From assembly GCF_018336815.1 (NCBI RefSeq), contig NZ_CP050497.1, positions 992,001 through 1,056,000 of the forward strand: a stretch of DNA of 64,000 nucleotides. Reading direction: 5' to 3'. The notes below the pieces were generated by a model that did not search any database, had not been told where the DNA came from, and saw only the letters and a program-made list of their open reading frames with translations. Origin of the DNA: Treponema vincentii. GTDB taxonomy: Bacteria > Spirochaetota > Spirochaetia > Treponematales > Treponemataceae. The position numbers and the translations under genes are program-made. Below, in pieces: positions 10,117 through 17,781 of this stretch (position 1 is its first letter; each line of letters starts with the position of its first letter).

Positions 10117-10836
10117 TCAAAATAACTTTATGTTTGCACTTGCCGTCAACAACGTGATTGCAGTGAGTAAAAACACAACGTCAGCGACTCGAAGCCTGAC
10201 ATCAAAATACGATGTTTTCTTACCGGTGTTTTCAATTCCCTTAACCAATGCTGTGCAGGAAAGTTCTTCCGCGGTCTTGAGACTTTTAAATAGCATCGGC
10301 ACAAGCACAAATTCCATCGTTCTTATCGGATGGATGAGGGCAGCTCGTTTTGACGTATACAAACCTTTCAGCTTCATCGCATCGATGATAATGAAAAGAT
10401 CGTCTTTGATTGACGGGACATATCGGAACATAACCGCTATGCTGAGGATAATACCCTTCGGAAGATGCATACGTTCAAGCGCTGTGGTGATCTCAGAAAT
10501 ATTTTTTTGCTTTTGTATTACCGTTCCGAGCAGCATAAAAGGGATAATCCGCTGCACAATAAAAGAGAAAACACCGATAACGGAAAAAACGGCGGAGTGA
10601 AACCCCTGTATAGCGCTGTGAAAGATGAACTGATAATAGACAAACAGTCCCGCAAACAAAAGCGCATAACACAACAGAACGCCGTATAATCCCGTTATGA
10701 CCGGCACTGCCGCAGCAAGCATAAAAGCGCTAAGCGTTACCTCCGGCTTTCCGGAAATAAGCATAAATATCATAATCAATATATCTAACAAAAGAAGCGT
10801 TCTCACATCGAATACGGCCGTTTTGTTTTCTTTCAT
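10117..10836 (-). CDS. ECF transporter transmembrane component EcfT
   Basis: A 239-residue integral-membrane coupling protein that links the EcfA ATPases to the S component. Hydrophobic helices occupy roughly residues 10-110. The cytoplasmic coupling region holds the family motifs around ALERMHLP and MFRYVPSIKDDLFIIIDAMKLKG, with the Arg-containing elements that dock on the ATPases. A final helix covers VADVVFLLTAITLL. It is the first gene of the ECF block (EcfT, EcfAA', MptaS-like), 15 bases ahead of EcfAA'. Confidence 0.88.
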   Translation of the reverse strand: MKENKTAVFDVRTLLLLDILIMIFMLISGKPEVTLSAFMLAAAVPVITGLYGVLLCYALLFAGLFVYYQFIFHSAIQGFHSAVFSVIGVFSFIVQRIIPFMLLGTVIQKQKNISEITTALERMHLPKGIILSIAVMFRYVPSIKDDLFIIIDAMKLKGLYTSKRAALIHPIRTMEFVLVPMLFKSLKTAEELSCTALVKGIENTGKKTSYFDVRLRVADVVFLLTAITLLTASANIKLF

Positions 10837-10879
10837 AGTAATCTTTTACCACATACCAAAATCTTTTATGCTATCATAG

Positions 10880-11190
10880 TTATATAAGTTAGCGGCGGCT
10901 ATCAAAATGTCAAAGGATTGTCTTTTTGCTATATCTTTTGGCTGGGAGCATAAGAGCGGGAGGTATATTTCAATCTGGATACGCTACACTGCGGTCTTGC
11001 GGATATACTGTGCATCGGCTTCCCGAAATAATTTGGGAAAATATTTTGTTCGCCGGAAAGACCCACCCGAAGAGTAGATGATTGAGGCGGCGAAAAAGTT
11101 GAAGGGATGCTAGACGGATGCCTTACAGCATGATAATTTGTATTTTAACATTGTGTTCTTCTTGACAATTATGGGAATTTAGATGGATTT
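10880..11190. other. Gene-poor stretch with a possible decayed coding remnant
   Basis: No credible gene is seen. On the plus strand a short frame around 10963-11031 reads VYFNLDTLHCGLADILCIG before a stop, bounded by stops upstream too. It may be a relic of a lost gene, but no family could be assigned. Confidence 0.3.
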
Positions 11191-11191
11191 T

Positions 11192-11307
11192 ATTCGTGCG
11201 GAGGGTTTAATACCCCGACGCTCGCGTCGTAACGAAGGGTATTAAAGCCGACTACAACCACCTTATGAGAACAACATACCCCGACGCTCGCGCCGGGGTT
11301 GTTGATT
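11192..11307. repeat. 116-bp palindromic repeat, family 2, copy B
   Basis: Same length as copy A and inverted relative to it, starting ATTCGTGCGGAGGG and ending GGTTGTTGATT. The shared centre ACCACCTTATGAG is conserved, while both hairpin arms have changed sequence yet still pair (CCCCGACGC / CGCCGGGG). It is intergenic, between the FecE-type ATPase and EcfT genes. Confidence 0.85.
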
Positions 11308-11363
11308 CAATCAGAATAAATGCTCGCGAATGTTAAATTGACCTACTAAAATGCTTCATTCCA

Positions 11364-12122
11364 TTATGTTTTCAACAACAAGGCGGTTGACGTATTAACC
11401 TGTACAATTTCCACATTTGCGTTGAAAAAAGATTGCACGTTTTCTTGTGTGATGACTTCACGGATGTCGCCGAAAAGATAGGTTTGGTCGGCAAGTAATA
11501 ATCCCTTATCTGCAATGCGGATAATATTTTGAATATAATGCGAATTAATGATGATGGTGGTACGGTTCGATTTTGAAAGTGTTTGTAGTATATTTAAAAG
11601 CTGCGCTTGATTATAAAAGTCCAAGTTTGATTCCGGTTCATCGAGGATAAGAAGACGCGGCTGAGAAACCAATGCCTTTGCGATGTATGCCATTTGCATT
11701 TCTCCTCCGCTTAACCGGTTACAGTTTTTGTTTTTCAAATGACTGATATGCAAATCGCCAAGAATTTTTTCGCTCATTTCATAATCTTTTTTTGAAGGCG
11801 CTGCAAAGTATCGGTTTACACCGCACCTGCCGAATGAAACAAAGTCCAACACAGTGTAAGCGAAAGACAGCGCTTTTGCCTGCGGCACATAAGCCAAAAA
11901 TCGATGCGCTTCTTTTGAGGGGCGGTTCATAATAAAAGAAGAACCTGCCGTCCATTCGAATATGCCTGCGATGCATTTCAACAACGTTGTTTTCCCTATT
12001 CCGTTGCATCCCATAACGGCAAGTATTTCGCCTTCATTCACCGTAAATGAAATATCGTGCAAAATCGGTTTCATACGGTTATATCCAAAAGAGGCACACT
12101 TCACTGCGACTATGTTATTCAT
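11364..12122 (-). CDS. Iron-complex (Fep/Fhu/Fec-type) ABC importer ATPase
   Basis: A 252-residue cytoplasmic ATPase for a siderophore, heme or cobalamin-type importer. Walker A GCNGIGKTT (near residue 36), Q-loop YVPQAKAL, signature LSGGEMQM, Walker B LLILDEPESNLD and switch NSHYIQN are present. The chosen ATG at 12122 overlaps the last codons of the permease gene; starting further upstream would add a tail that is only antisense-like sequence. It is encoded directly after its permease. Confidence 0.85.
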   Translation of the reverse strand: MNNIVAVKCASFGYNRMKPILHDISFTVNEGEILAVMGCNGIGKTTLLKCIAGIFEWTAGSSFIMNRPSKEAHRFLAYVPQAKALSFAYTVLDFVSFGRCGVNRYFAAPSKKDYEMSEKILGDLHISHLKNKNCNRLSGGEMQMAYIAKALVSQPRLLILDEPESNLDFYNQAQLLNILQTLSKSNRTTIIINSHYIQNIIRIADKGLLLADQTYLFGDIREVITQENVQSFFNANVEIVQVNTSTALLLKT

Positions 12123-13131
12123 GTATGGGGTCATCCTTAAACAAGAAAAGAAAGGCGAAAAGCGGTGCTCCGGCAAGCGATGTGATGATACCAATAGGAA
12201 TTTCCGAAAACCCGAGTGTTCGTGCAACGGTATCGGAACACAGCATGAACAAAGCGCCGAATACGCTTGAAAGCGGCAGCACATATCCGTGATTTGCGCC
12301 GATAATTTTTCTGGTTGCATGGGGAACCACAAGGCCTATCCATCCGATCATACCGCTTACCGTAACGGCAGAAGCAATCAGTATAGTCGCAGCACCGAGC
12401 GTTATGCCTTTCACCAGTTTTGGATGTACACCGGCAATTGTTGCTTCGTCATCTCCGAGCGATAAAATATTTAATTTCCAGCGTAATACATATAACATAC
12501 CTGTTCCCACCAAGAACGGAATCAGAATGAAAGTAATGTGCGCAGTACCGGAGGAAGCAAAACTGCCCATAAGCCAAAACGTAATTGCGGGCAGAGTATC
12601 GTTTGGATCCGCTGCAAATTTTAGGATGGAAAGCATAGAAACAAATAGCGATGAGATAATGATGCCGCTTAAAACAATAGATAAAACTGAAAAATCTTTT
12701 TTCAATCTGCACAACGCAACCACTAAAAAGATACTGAGCAATCCTGCGGTAAAAGAGAGTATGAGCGTTGCGAAGATATTATTACCGAAAAAAAGAATCC
12801 CCACCGCCGCGCCGAAGCCCGAAGCTGAAGCGGTTCCCAAAACATCGGGACTTGCAAGCGGATTTTGCAAAATACCTTGCATCGCCGTGCCGGCTAATGC
12901 AAGAGCGGAGCCTACCATAATCGAGAGTATCACACGCGGAAGACGGATATCAAATAAAATATGCTGCTTTACGTCGCCGTTTGCAACCGTTTGCCGTATA
13001 ACAAGCTTTACAATATCGGACGGCGTAATCGAAAACCGCCCGATAAAACAGGATGCAATCGCAGTGATCGCTAATAGCGTTATACCGGAAATAAGTATTT
13101 TCCGATATGCCGCATAATCGTACCCGTGCAT
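12115..13131 (-). CDS. Iron-complex ABC importer permease, FecCD family
   Basis: A 338-residue inner-membrane permease with about ten helices. Family landmarks are IRLPRVILSIMVGSALALAG, MQGILQNPLASPDVLG, the loop PKLVKGITLGAATI, and GLVVPHATRKIIGANHGYVLPLS near the C-terminus, the ATPase-contact region. It lies between the binding-protein gene (abutting, base 13132) and the ATPase gene (overlapping), the normal order of FepB-D-C-type operons. The ligand cannot be deduced. Confidence 0.9.
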   Translation of the reverse strand: MHGYDYAAYRKILISGITLLAITAIASCFIGRFSITPSDIVKLVIRQTVANGDVKQHILFDIRLPRVILSIMVGSALALAGTAMQGILQNPLASPDVLGTASASGFGAAVGILFFGNNIFATLILSFTAGLLSIFLVVALCRLKKDFSVLSIVLSGIIISSLFVSMLSILKFAADPNDTLPAITFWLMGSFASSGTAHITFILIPFLVGTGMLYVLRWKLNILSLGDDEATIAGVHPKLVKGITLGAATILIASAVTVSGMIGWIGLVVPHATRKIIGANHGYVLPLSSVFGALFMLCSDTVARTLGFSEIPIGIITSLAGAPLFAFLFLFKDDPIHE

Positions 13132-14348
13132 TTATTGTATTACTATCGGTTGAAGCATATCGCTGATAACCGCATCCGGTAAATCGGCGGCATACATTTC
13201 CTTGTAATACCGTTTGACCTTTTCTTTAAATTCAGTTTCAGTATAACGGTCGGGATACACTTTCATAAGCATCCAAAGCGGTACTAAAGGAGAATCGGCG
13301 CATGGCATTCCCCAGCTGTATGTTTCTTGCGGAATATCGAATACGCATTTTTCTTTTACTGCAGTAATAAACGACCAATCGGCGCCGTCTACTTTGTTCT
13401 GCAAAATATGCGCAGCGGCAGTTACGTTTTTTCCAATCCGCATATTATTGATAAAAATCACATCGGGATTCCACGCATGAATCTATTCCTTACAATGCAA
13501 CAGTTGAACAAAGTGTCAACTTTGAAGACTGCTGCATTCGTGCGCGAAAAGCGCACATACCATAAGCGACGTTTGCGGTAAGCAAACTCGCCGTGTTTTT
13601 CAGCTGCGCTATTTTAGCAGCTGAAAATAAACCATCCATAGAAACCGCCGCTTGTCCAGCCCCGTCTGCAAAGCCTTCCACTGCAGCGCTGTTTTCAAAG
13701 CCAGCCATTTTTAAGAATGCGTCTCCATAACTGTTCTTTCCGCTTACCGTAATCTTTCCGCCAAGATAGCTGAAAATAAAGAGCGCTCTTAATTTTTTTA
13801 CGTCCGCCTGTATTCAGAATTTTTTCAGTGAGTGTATTTGTTTCCTGCCACTGCTTTTTAAATCGTTCGGGATTTTTTATCTGAAAAGTATTTGCAAGCA
13901 GCGATTCCCATTTTTCCGTTAGCGTTTGCGGATTCATACCTTTTAAGTGCATATTCAGCATTGGCGTGTCGATATTTGCTAAATTCTTTTTCTCAAACTC
14001 TCCGTAATAGATAATCAGCGAAGGATGCAATGCTGCAAGACTTTCAACATTAATTGTAAAATCATTATTGACAAACGAAGTGTCGATGTTTTTTGCACAG
14101 GGGCTTACTATTTGCAATACTTGCGGATTTGATGTTGAAAAAGTCCGCTGATTTACACCGACAACGGAATCTGCAAGATGCGGAAAAGTCAGCAACATCG
14201 AATAAATAGGCGGCGATAAATTGACAATACGAGTTCGCTGTTTGCTCCGCTCCGGTTTTTCTGCATCGTACGATTCTTTTTGCCCTGCAGCAAAAAGGGT
14301 GAAGCTCAATGCGGAAATCAAAACCGCATAAATAAATTTTTTATTCAT
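13132..14348 (-). pseudogene. Iron-complex periplasmic binding protein, frameshifted and split by a repeat
   Basis: Binding protein of the FepB/FhuD/BtuF fold. The start ATG at 14348 follows GGAGGAAA; the signal peptide MNKKFIYAVLISALSFTLF ends FAAGQKE with no lipobox Cys. Visible parts include IVNLSPPIYSMLLTFPHLAD and, at the far end, HAWNPDVIFINNMRIG and ITAVKEKCVFDIP. Two lesions occur: A7 on the coding strand (T7 at 13793-13799), where deleting one base reconnects ALFIFSYLGGKITV; and a family 1 repeat at 13489-13629, after which the frame is lost. The repeat makes it a probable true pseudogene even if the homopolymer is an artefact. Confidence 0.8.
13489..13629. repeat. Four-hairpin repeat, family 1, copy 2 (inside binding-protein gene)
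   Basis: It shares the opening CTTACAATGCAAC and the centre with copy 1. The stems are AATGCAACAG/CTGCTGCATT (imperfect), GTGCGC/GCGCAC, GTTTGC/GCAAAC and TTTTCAGCTGC/GCAGCTGAAAA (13597-13607 and 13617-13627). No clear target duplication is seen here. Confidence 0.8.
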
Positions 14349-14367
14349 ATTTTCCTCCATAATAATA

Positions 14368-14404
14368 GGGAACCTCTAAAAGCCGCAGTTTTTAGAGATA
14401 TTCC
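14368..14404. repeat. Short inverted repeat (CTCTAAAAA family)
   Basis: GGGAACCTCTAAAAG pairs with TTTTTAGAGATATTCC. It lies between the MarR gene and the binding-protein gene of the same operon. The flank CCTTAGGTTTAATTTGC resembles the flank of the copy at 38846, so the repeated unit is longer than the hairpin. Confidence 0.65.
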
Positions 14405-14446
14405 TTAGGTTTAATTTGCAAAAATAATAAAACTTTTGTAAACTTT

Positions 14447-14896
14447 TTAAAAATGTTTTTCTATCATCTCATTTGCTTTTTCTAAAAAGCATTCAATAAG
14501 AGCACATTCTTGTTCATTAAGCGAATCGATAAAGTCAAAAAAAGATTTATCGCATCTTTGATGATACTGCTCATGTGCGGTATATGCCGCTTGTCCCCAT
14601 TTTGTTAAAAATAATTTTTTTCTTTTTTTATCTTCCGTATCCGATTCTTTTTCTACAAACCCGCGTTCCTCAAGTTTCAGTAAAGTTTTGTGAATAACCG
14701 CACGGGTAATCCCCATCTCGCGGGCAATTTCCGAACTAAATATCCCCGGATGATCTCCTATCTTTTTTATGATATGAATTTCACCACGGTAGAATGTCAT
14801 ATCCTTTCCGACAAATGAGAGCGTGTTGTTTTTTCCGTTTGCAATTTTTTCTACAAACGCGATATACCGTTCAATTACGGTGTTTTTATTTGTCAT
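14447..14896 (-). CDS. MarR-family transcriptional regulator
   Basis: A 149-residue winged-helix regulator. The helix-turn-helix region is HPGIFSSEIAREMGITRAVIHKTLLKLEERGFVEKE, followed by a wing rich in Lys/Arg (DTEDKKRKKLFLT) and C-terminal dimerisation helices. It overlaps the end of the methyltransferase gene by 11 bases and precedes the importer genes. It is probably a local regulator; the palindrome at 15909-15925 over the operon promoter is the obvious candidate operator (inference). Confidence 0.85.
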   Translation of the reverse strand: MTNKNTVIERYIAFVEKIANGKNNTLSFVGKDMTFYRGEIHIIKKIGDHPGIFSSEIAREMGITRAVIHKTLLKLEERGFVEKESDTEDKKRKKLFLTKWGQAAYTAHEQYHQRCDKSFFDFIDSLNEQECALIECFLEKANEMIEKHF

Positions 14897-15884
14897 CGCA
14901 CACCTTCCGAAATATGATAACCGGATATAAACCGTCGGAGTCTGCCGTTATTTCTTTCAAATTGACGGAACTCAAGGCTTCAATAATCATCTCTTTTGAC
15001 GGAAATTGATTTTCTCGTTTGAGATTCCCCTTCAACCATCGCGCTGCATACCGCGGTTTGTCTTTTTCCGCTGCGAAAGCGGTATCGTACACCAATAATA
15101 CTCCATCTTTTTGCAGCACATTACTTATTTTTTTGACAAGAGGTTCGAGCATTGCTTGTGCGAACGGAAAAATACCTGAAGCAATTATGAAGTCGTAATC
15201 TTCGCCGATATCATCAGAAAGAAAATTTCCTTCCATAATTGAAATACGATTTTTTGCCGGGGAAGTGTCGATGTAGTCCTGTGCAATAGAGGCAACATCT
15301 TTTTGTTCAAAAAGAACGCCCTCACATTTTTTATATGTCTCTGCTACCGCAATAAGCAGTGATCCTGAACCGCCGCCTAAATCAAGAACCTTTTGCGGCG
15401 TAAGGTTAAGTTTTTTAATCAGCATCAGCAAGGGTTCTTTTCTTAACACGGCTATTTCCCTTGCGGTAATCCGTGCCATTTCGGCAAAATCAAAAACGGG
15501 CTGAGCGCTTGTAGTTTCGGATACGGTTTCCGTTCGATCGCATATATCCGATAACCGTTTTCGGTACAGCAGCACATCGCCTATATACGAGGCACCCGAC
15601 CGGGATAAAAACTGCTGTGTTTCATCGGTATTACGATAGCAGTTTCCATCAACGGTTATAAGCCCTTGTACAGTAAGCACATCTAACAATATTTTTATGG
15701 ATTGTGTACTGCCGAAATTAAGACCGCCGTATTTGTCGGTATCAACCGATAGTGCTGCGGCCGCCTCTTCCGCCGTCTTACCGTTGTCTAATGCCGTAAA
15801 AATATCGAGTTCAAGCGCCGTGAAAAAAATATGTGCGTCCAATAGCGCATCGAGTTTTGCATAATATTTCAAAGCGGATTTCAT
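14886..15884 (-). CDS. Class I SAM-dependent methyltransferase, O-methyltransferase (family 2) type
   Basis: About 332 residues. An N-terminal winged-helix dimerisation domain (LDAHIFFTALELDIFTALDNGKTAEEAAA) is followed by a Rossmann methyltransferase domain with the SAM motif VLDLGGGSGSLLIAVAE. The architecture is that of small-molecule O-methyltransferases such as acetylserotonin methyltransferase. The substrate is unknown. ATG at 15884 has AAGGA upstream and starts MKSALKYYAKLD; the upstream ATG at 15902 is less likely. It is the first gene of the MarR-importer-ECF train. Confidence 0.82.
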   Translation of the reverse strand: MKSALKYYAKLDALLDAHIFFTALELDIFTALDNGKTAEEAAAALSVDTDKYGGLNFGSTQSIKILLDVLTVQGLITVDGNCYRNTDETQQFLSRSGASYIGDVLLYRKRLSDICDRTETVSETTSAQPVFDFAEMARITAREIAVLRKEPLLMLIKKLNLTPQKVLDLGGGSGSLLIAVAETYKKCEGVLFEQKDVASIAQDYIDTSPAKNRISIMEGNFLSDDIGEDYDFIIASGIFPFAQAMLEPLVKKISNVLQKDGVLLVYDTAFAAEKDKPRYAARWLKGNLKRENQFPSKEMIIEALSSVNLKEITADSDGLYPVIIFRKVCDDK

Positions 15885-15908
15885 GCATCGTCCTTGTATC
15901 ATCTTTAT

Positions 15909-15956
15909 TGTATGCTAGGCATACATATATAATACACAAATTACGGTTTTTGTCAA
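15909..15956 (-). promoter_or_regulatory. Promoter with 17-bp palindromic operator
   Basis: On the minus strand, TTGACA (15951-15956), a 16-base spacer and TATTAT (15929-15934) form a near-consensus promoter. Immediately downstream, TGTATGCTAGGCATACA (15909-15925) is a perfect inverted repeat with 7-base arms. It would cover the start of transcription, 25 bases before the methyltransferase ATG. Confidence 0.7.
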
Positions 15957-16038
15957 AGGAAAAGGGATAGGATGCACGGAAATAAACCGGCAATGGATTT
16001 AACGGATATCTGTTACTAGTCGAGACTGGAAGCGAAGG

Positions 16039-16461
16039 TTAGTGGCATGATTTTAATTCTTTTACAAGTATGTCCAAAGTCATTTTTCTTTTTTTTACGG
16101 TTAATTCACACTGCCATATAATCAGTACTTTATACCCCATGCTATGCAATTCAGTAAAGACTTTTTTATCGCGAATAACATTAGCGGATATTTTTTCTTT
16201 CCAGAATTCCGTATTAGTTGTCGGTAATGCGGATTTTTTACAATTTTCGTGTCCGTGCCAAAAACAGCCGTTGACAAATATTATAGTTTTGTATTTAGGC
16301 AAAACTATATCCGGCTTTCCCGGTAATTTTTTTACATTCTTTCTATAACGAAATCCATGTGCAAAAAGATATTTACGTACCAATATCTCAGGTTTTGTTT
16401 CCTTTCCCGATATTTTTGACATAATATCCGATCTCTTTGATTTTGAAAAAATATCAGGCAT
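16039..16461 (-). CDS. vsr: Very short patch repair-type DNA endonuclease (Vsr)
   Basis: A 140-residue protein with the family hallmarks MSKISGKETKPEILVRKYLFAHG, LPGKPDIVLPKYKTIIFVNGCFWHGH and the C-terminal segment KVLIIWQCEL. The Asp of KPDIV and the His-rich GCFWHGHENC strand are the catalytic and zinc-site positions. Known Vsr enzymes nick T:G mismatches arising from deamination of 5-methylcytosine, which fits the methyltransferase at the other end of this operon. It starts 5 bases after the receiver-like gene. It may instead act as the effector nuclease of the system (inference). Confidence 0.92.
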   Translation of the reverse strand: MPDIFSKSKRSDIMSKISGKETKPEILVRKYLFAHGFRYRKNVKKLPGKPDIVLPKYKTIIFVNGCFWHGHENCKKSALPTTNTEFWKEKISANVIRDKKVFTELHSMGYKVLIIWQCELTVKKRKMTLDILVKELKSCH

Positions 16462-16466
16462 ATATT

Positions 16467-17771
16467 CTATTCTTTATTATTTTTTAAAGGGTCACTTAAT
16501 TCCGGGATGATATTGGAAATTCCCAATCTAGCAGAATAGGAGGAATATTTTTGTAAAATATCGGCAAATAATTTCGATTTTGCTCTAAATATAATTCTAT
16601 ATTTTGAATCATCTTTAAGATTTTCATCTGAAAACATAAAAGTATATCGGAAATCAAAACAAAGCACGCAAGGCTTGGTATCTATTTCTATAGGCCAAAA
16701 AAGATATTTATTATCTCCTTTGAATGTAATATTCATAAATTTCCAAATTTTATCATTATCGCTGCTTGAAAGATCATATATAAAACCTCTAACTAATTTT
16801 GAATTAATTTTTTTATGAGAAAAATCACATGGCGGTGTCAATTCTATTCCAATAGATATTGAGTTCTTTGGTTGATTTTGTATTTTAAAATCAGACTTAT
16901 TTTCTATAATTTTATAAATATTTCCTGGAACGATAATATCTTGTTTTATGTTAATACCATCTATAAACTGTTTGGTATTTAATTTAGCATAATTAAATAG
17001 TTCTTCTTGTAAATTATTTCTCCATGGATTTTGAGGAATAGAATCGAAAATATTTACATCACTTTCACACTGCTGATTTGTTAAATCAGAATAAAGTAAT
17101 TCATCAAATGCTTTATATGCATCGGTTGTTAAATCGTATCCTACTACTTGATCATCCGGTATTCCGGTATGGTTCAGTGCCATTTTATACAGGATATACA
17201 TCAATTCGGTTTTTTGTTTATCATAATCCGCAACTAAAGAATATATATCTGATATTGCCTTACCACTAGCAGATTTAACAGAACTCATCCAATTTACAAA
17301 AAAATATGCGGCCTTATCATTTTGTAATATATTTTTCAAATCTTCCAAAATTCCATTGTACCCATTTTGCAAATATTTAGATTTATCAAACGATACGATA
17401 AACATGGGTAAGCAATATTTGTCTTTATCCTCCAGTAATTTTTCTTTTAATATTGAAATATCCTCCGTATGTTTAGACCAAACCACTAAGCCGTAACACC
17501 CTTTTGTTGCAGGCAGAATTTTTAACAGTATCGGTCTGATTTCCGTGGAAATATTGTTTTTTATATTGATACTATCGTCTAATGATAAGTCCATAAAAAT
17601 AAGTTGTCTGTATTTTTTTAAAGGTATTATATTCTTAAATTGCTTATCTTGAGGATCGATTAACTGTATTTTTACTGAAATATCTTCGCCTTGCAATTGT
17701 TTTGCAAGTTCTTCTATTTCTTTTTCTTGGTCATCAATAATTATAACACTATCAATAAAATCAGTTATCAT
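16467..17771 (-). CDS. Receiver-like protein of unknown function in a methyltransferase/Vsr operon
   Basis: 434 residues, start ATG at 17771 preceded by AAAGGA. Residues 1-120 look like a response-regulator receiver domain: acidic pair in SVIIIDDQEKE, likely phosphoacceptor Asp in QLIFMDLSLDD, and a hydrophobic strand with a Ser/Lys-bearing turn in YGLVVWSKHT. The remaining ~300 residues have no family I recognise; a segment ISIGIELTPPCDFSHKK resembles a metal- or ligand-binding loop. The gene lies 10 bases after the kinase-type ATPase gene and 5 bases before vsr, so co-expression is very likely. Confidence 0.65.
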   Translation of the reverse strand: MITDFIDSVIIIDDQEKEIEELAKQLQGEDISVKIQLIDPQDKQFKNIIPLKKYRQLIFMDLSLDDSINIKNNISTEIRPILLKILPATKGCYGLVVWSKHTEDISILKEKLLEDKDKYCLPMFIVSFDKSKYLQNGYNGILEDLKNILQNDKAAYFFVNWMSSVKSASGKAISDIYSLVADYDKQKTELMYILYKMALNHTGIPDDQVVGYDLTTDAYKAFDELLYSDLTNQQCESDVNIFDSIPQNPWRNNLQEELFNYAKLNTKQFIDGINIKQDIIVPGNIYKIIENKSDFKIQNQPKNSISIGIELTPPCDFSHKKINSKLVRGFIYDLSSSDNDKIWKFMNITFKGDNKYLFWPIEIDTKPCVLCFDFRYTFMFSDENLKDDSKYRIIFRAKSKLFADILQKYSSYSARLGISNIIPELSDPLKNNKE

Positions 17772-17781
17772 AGTTGTTCCT

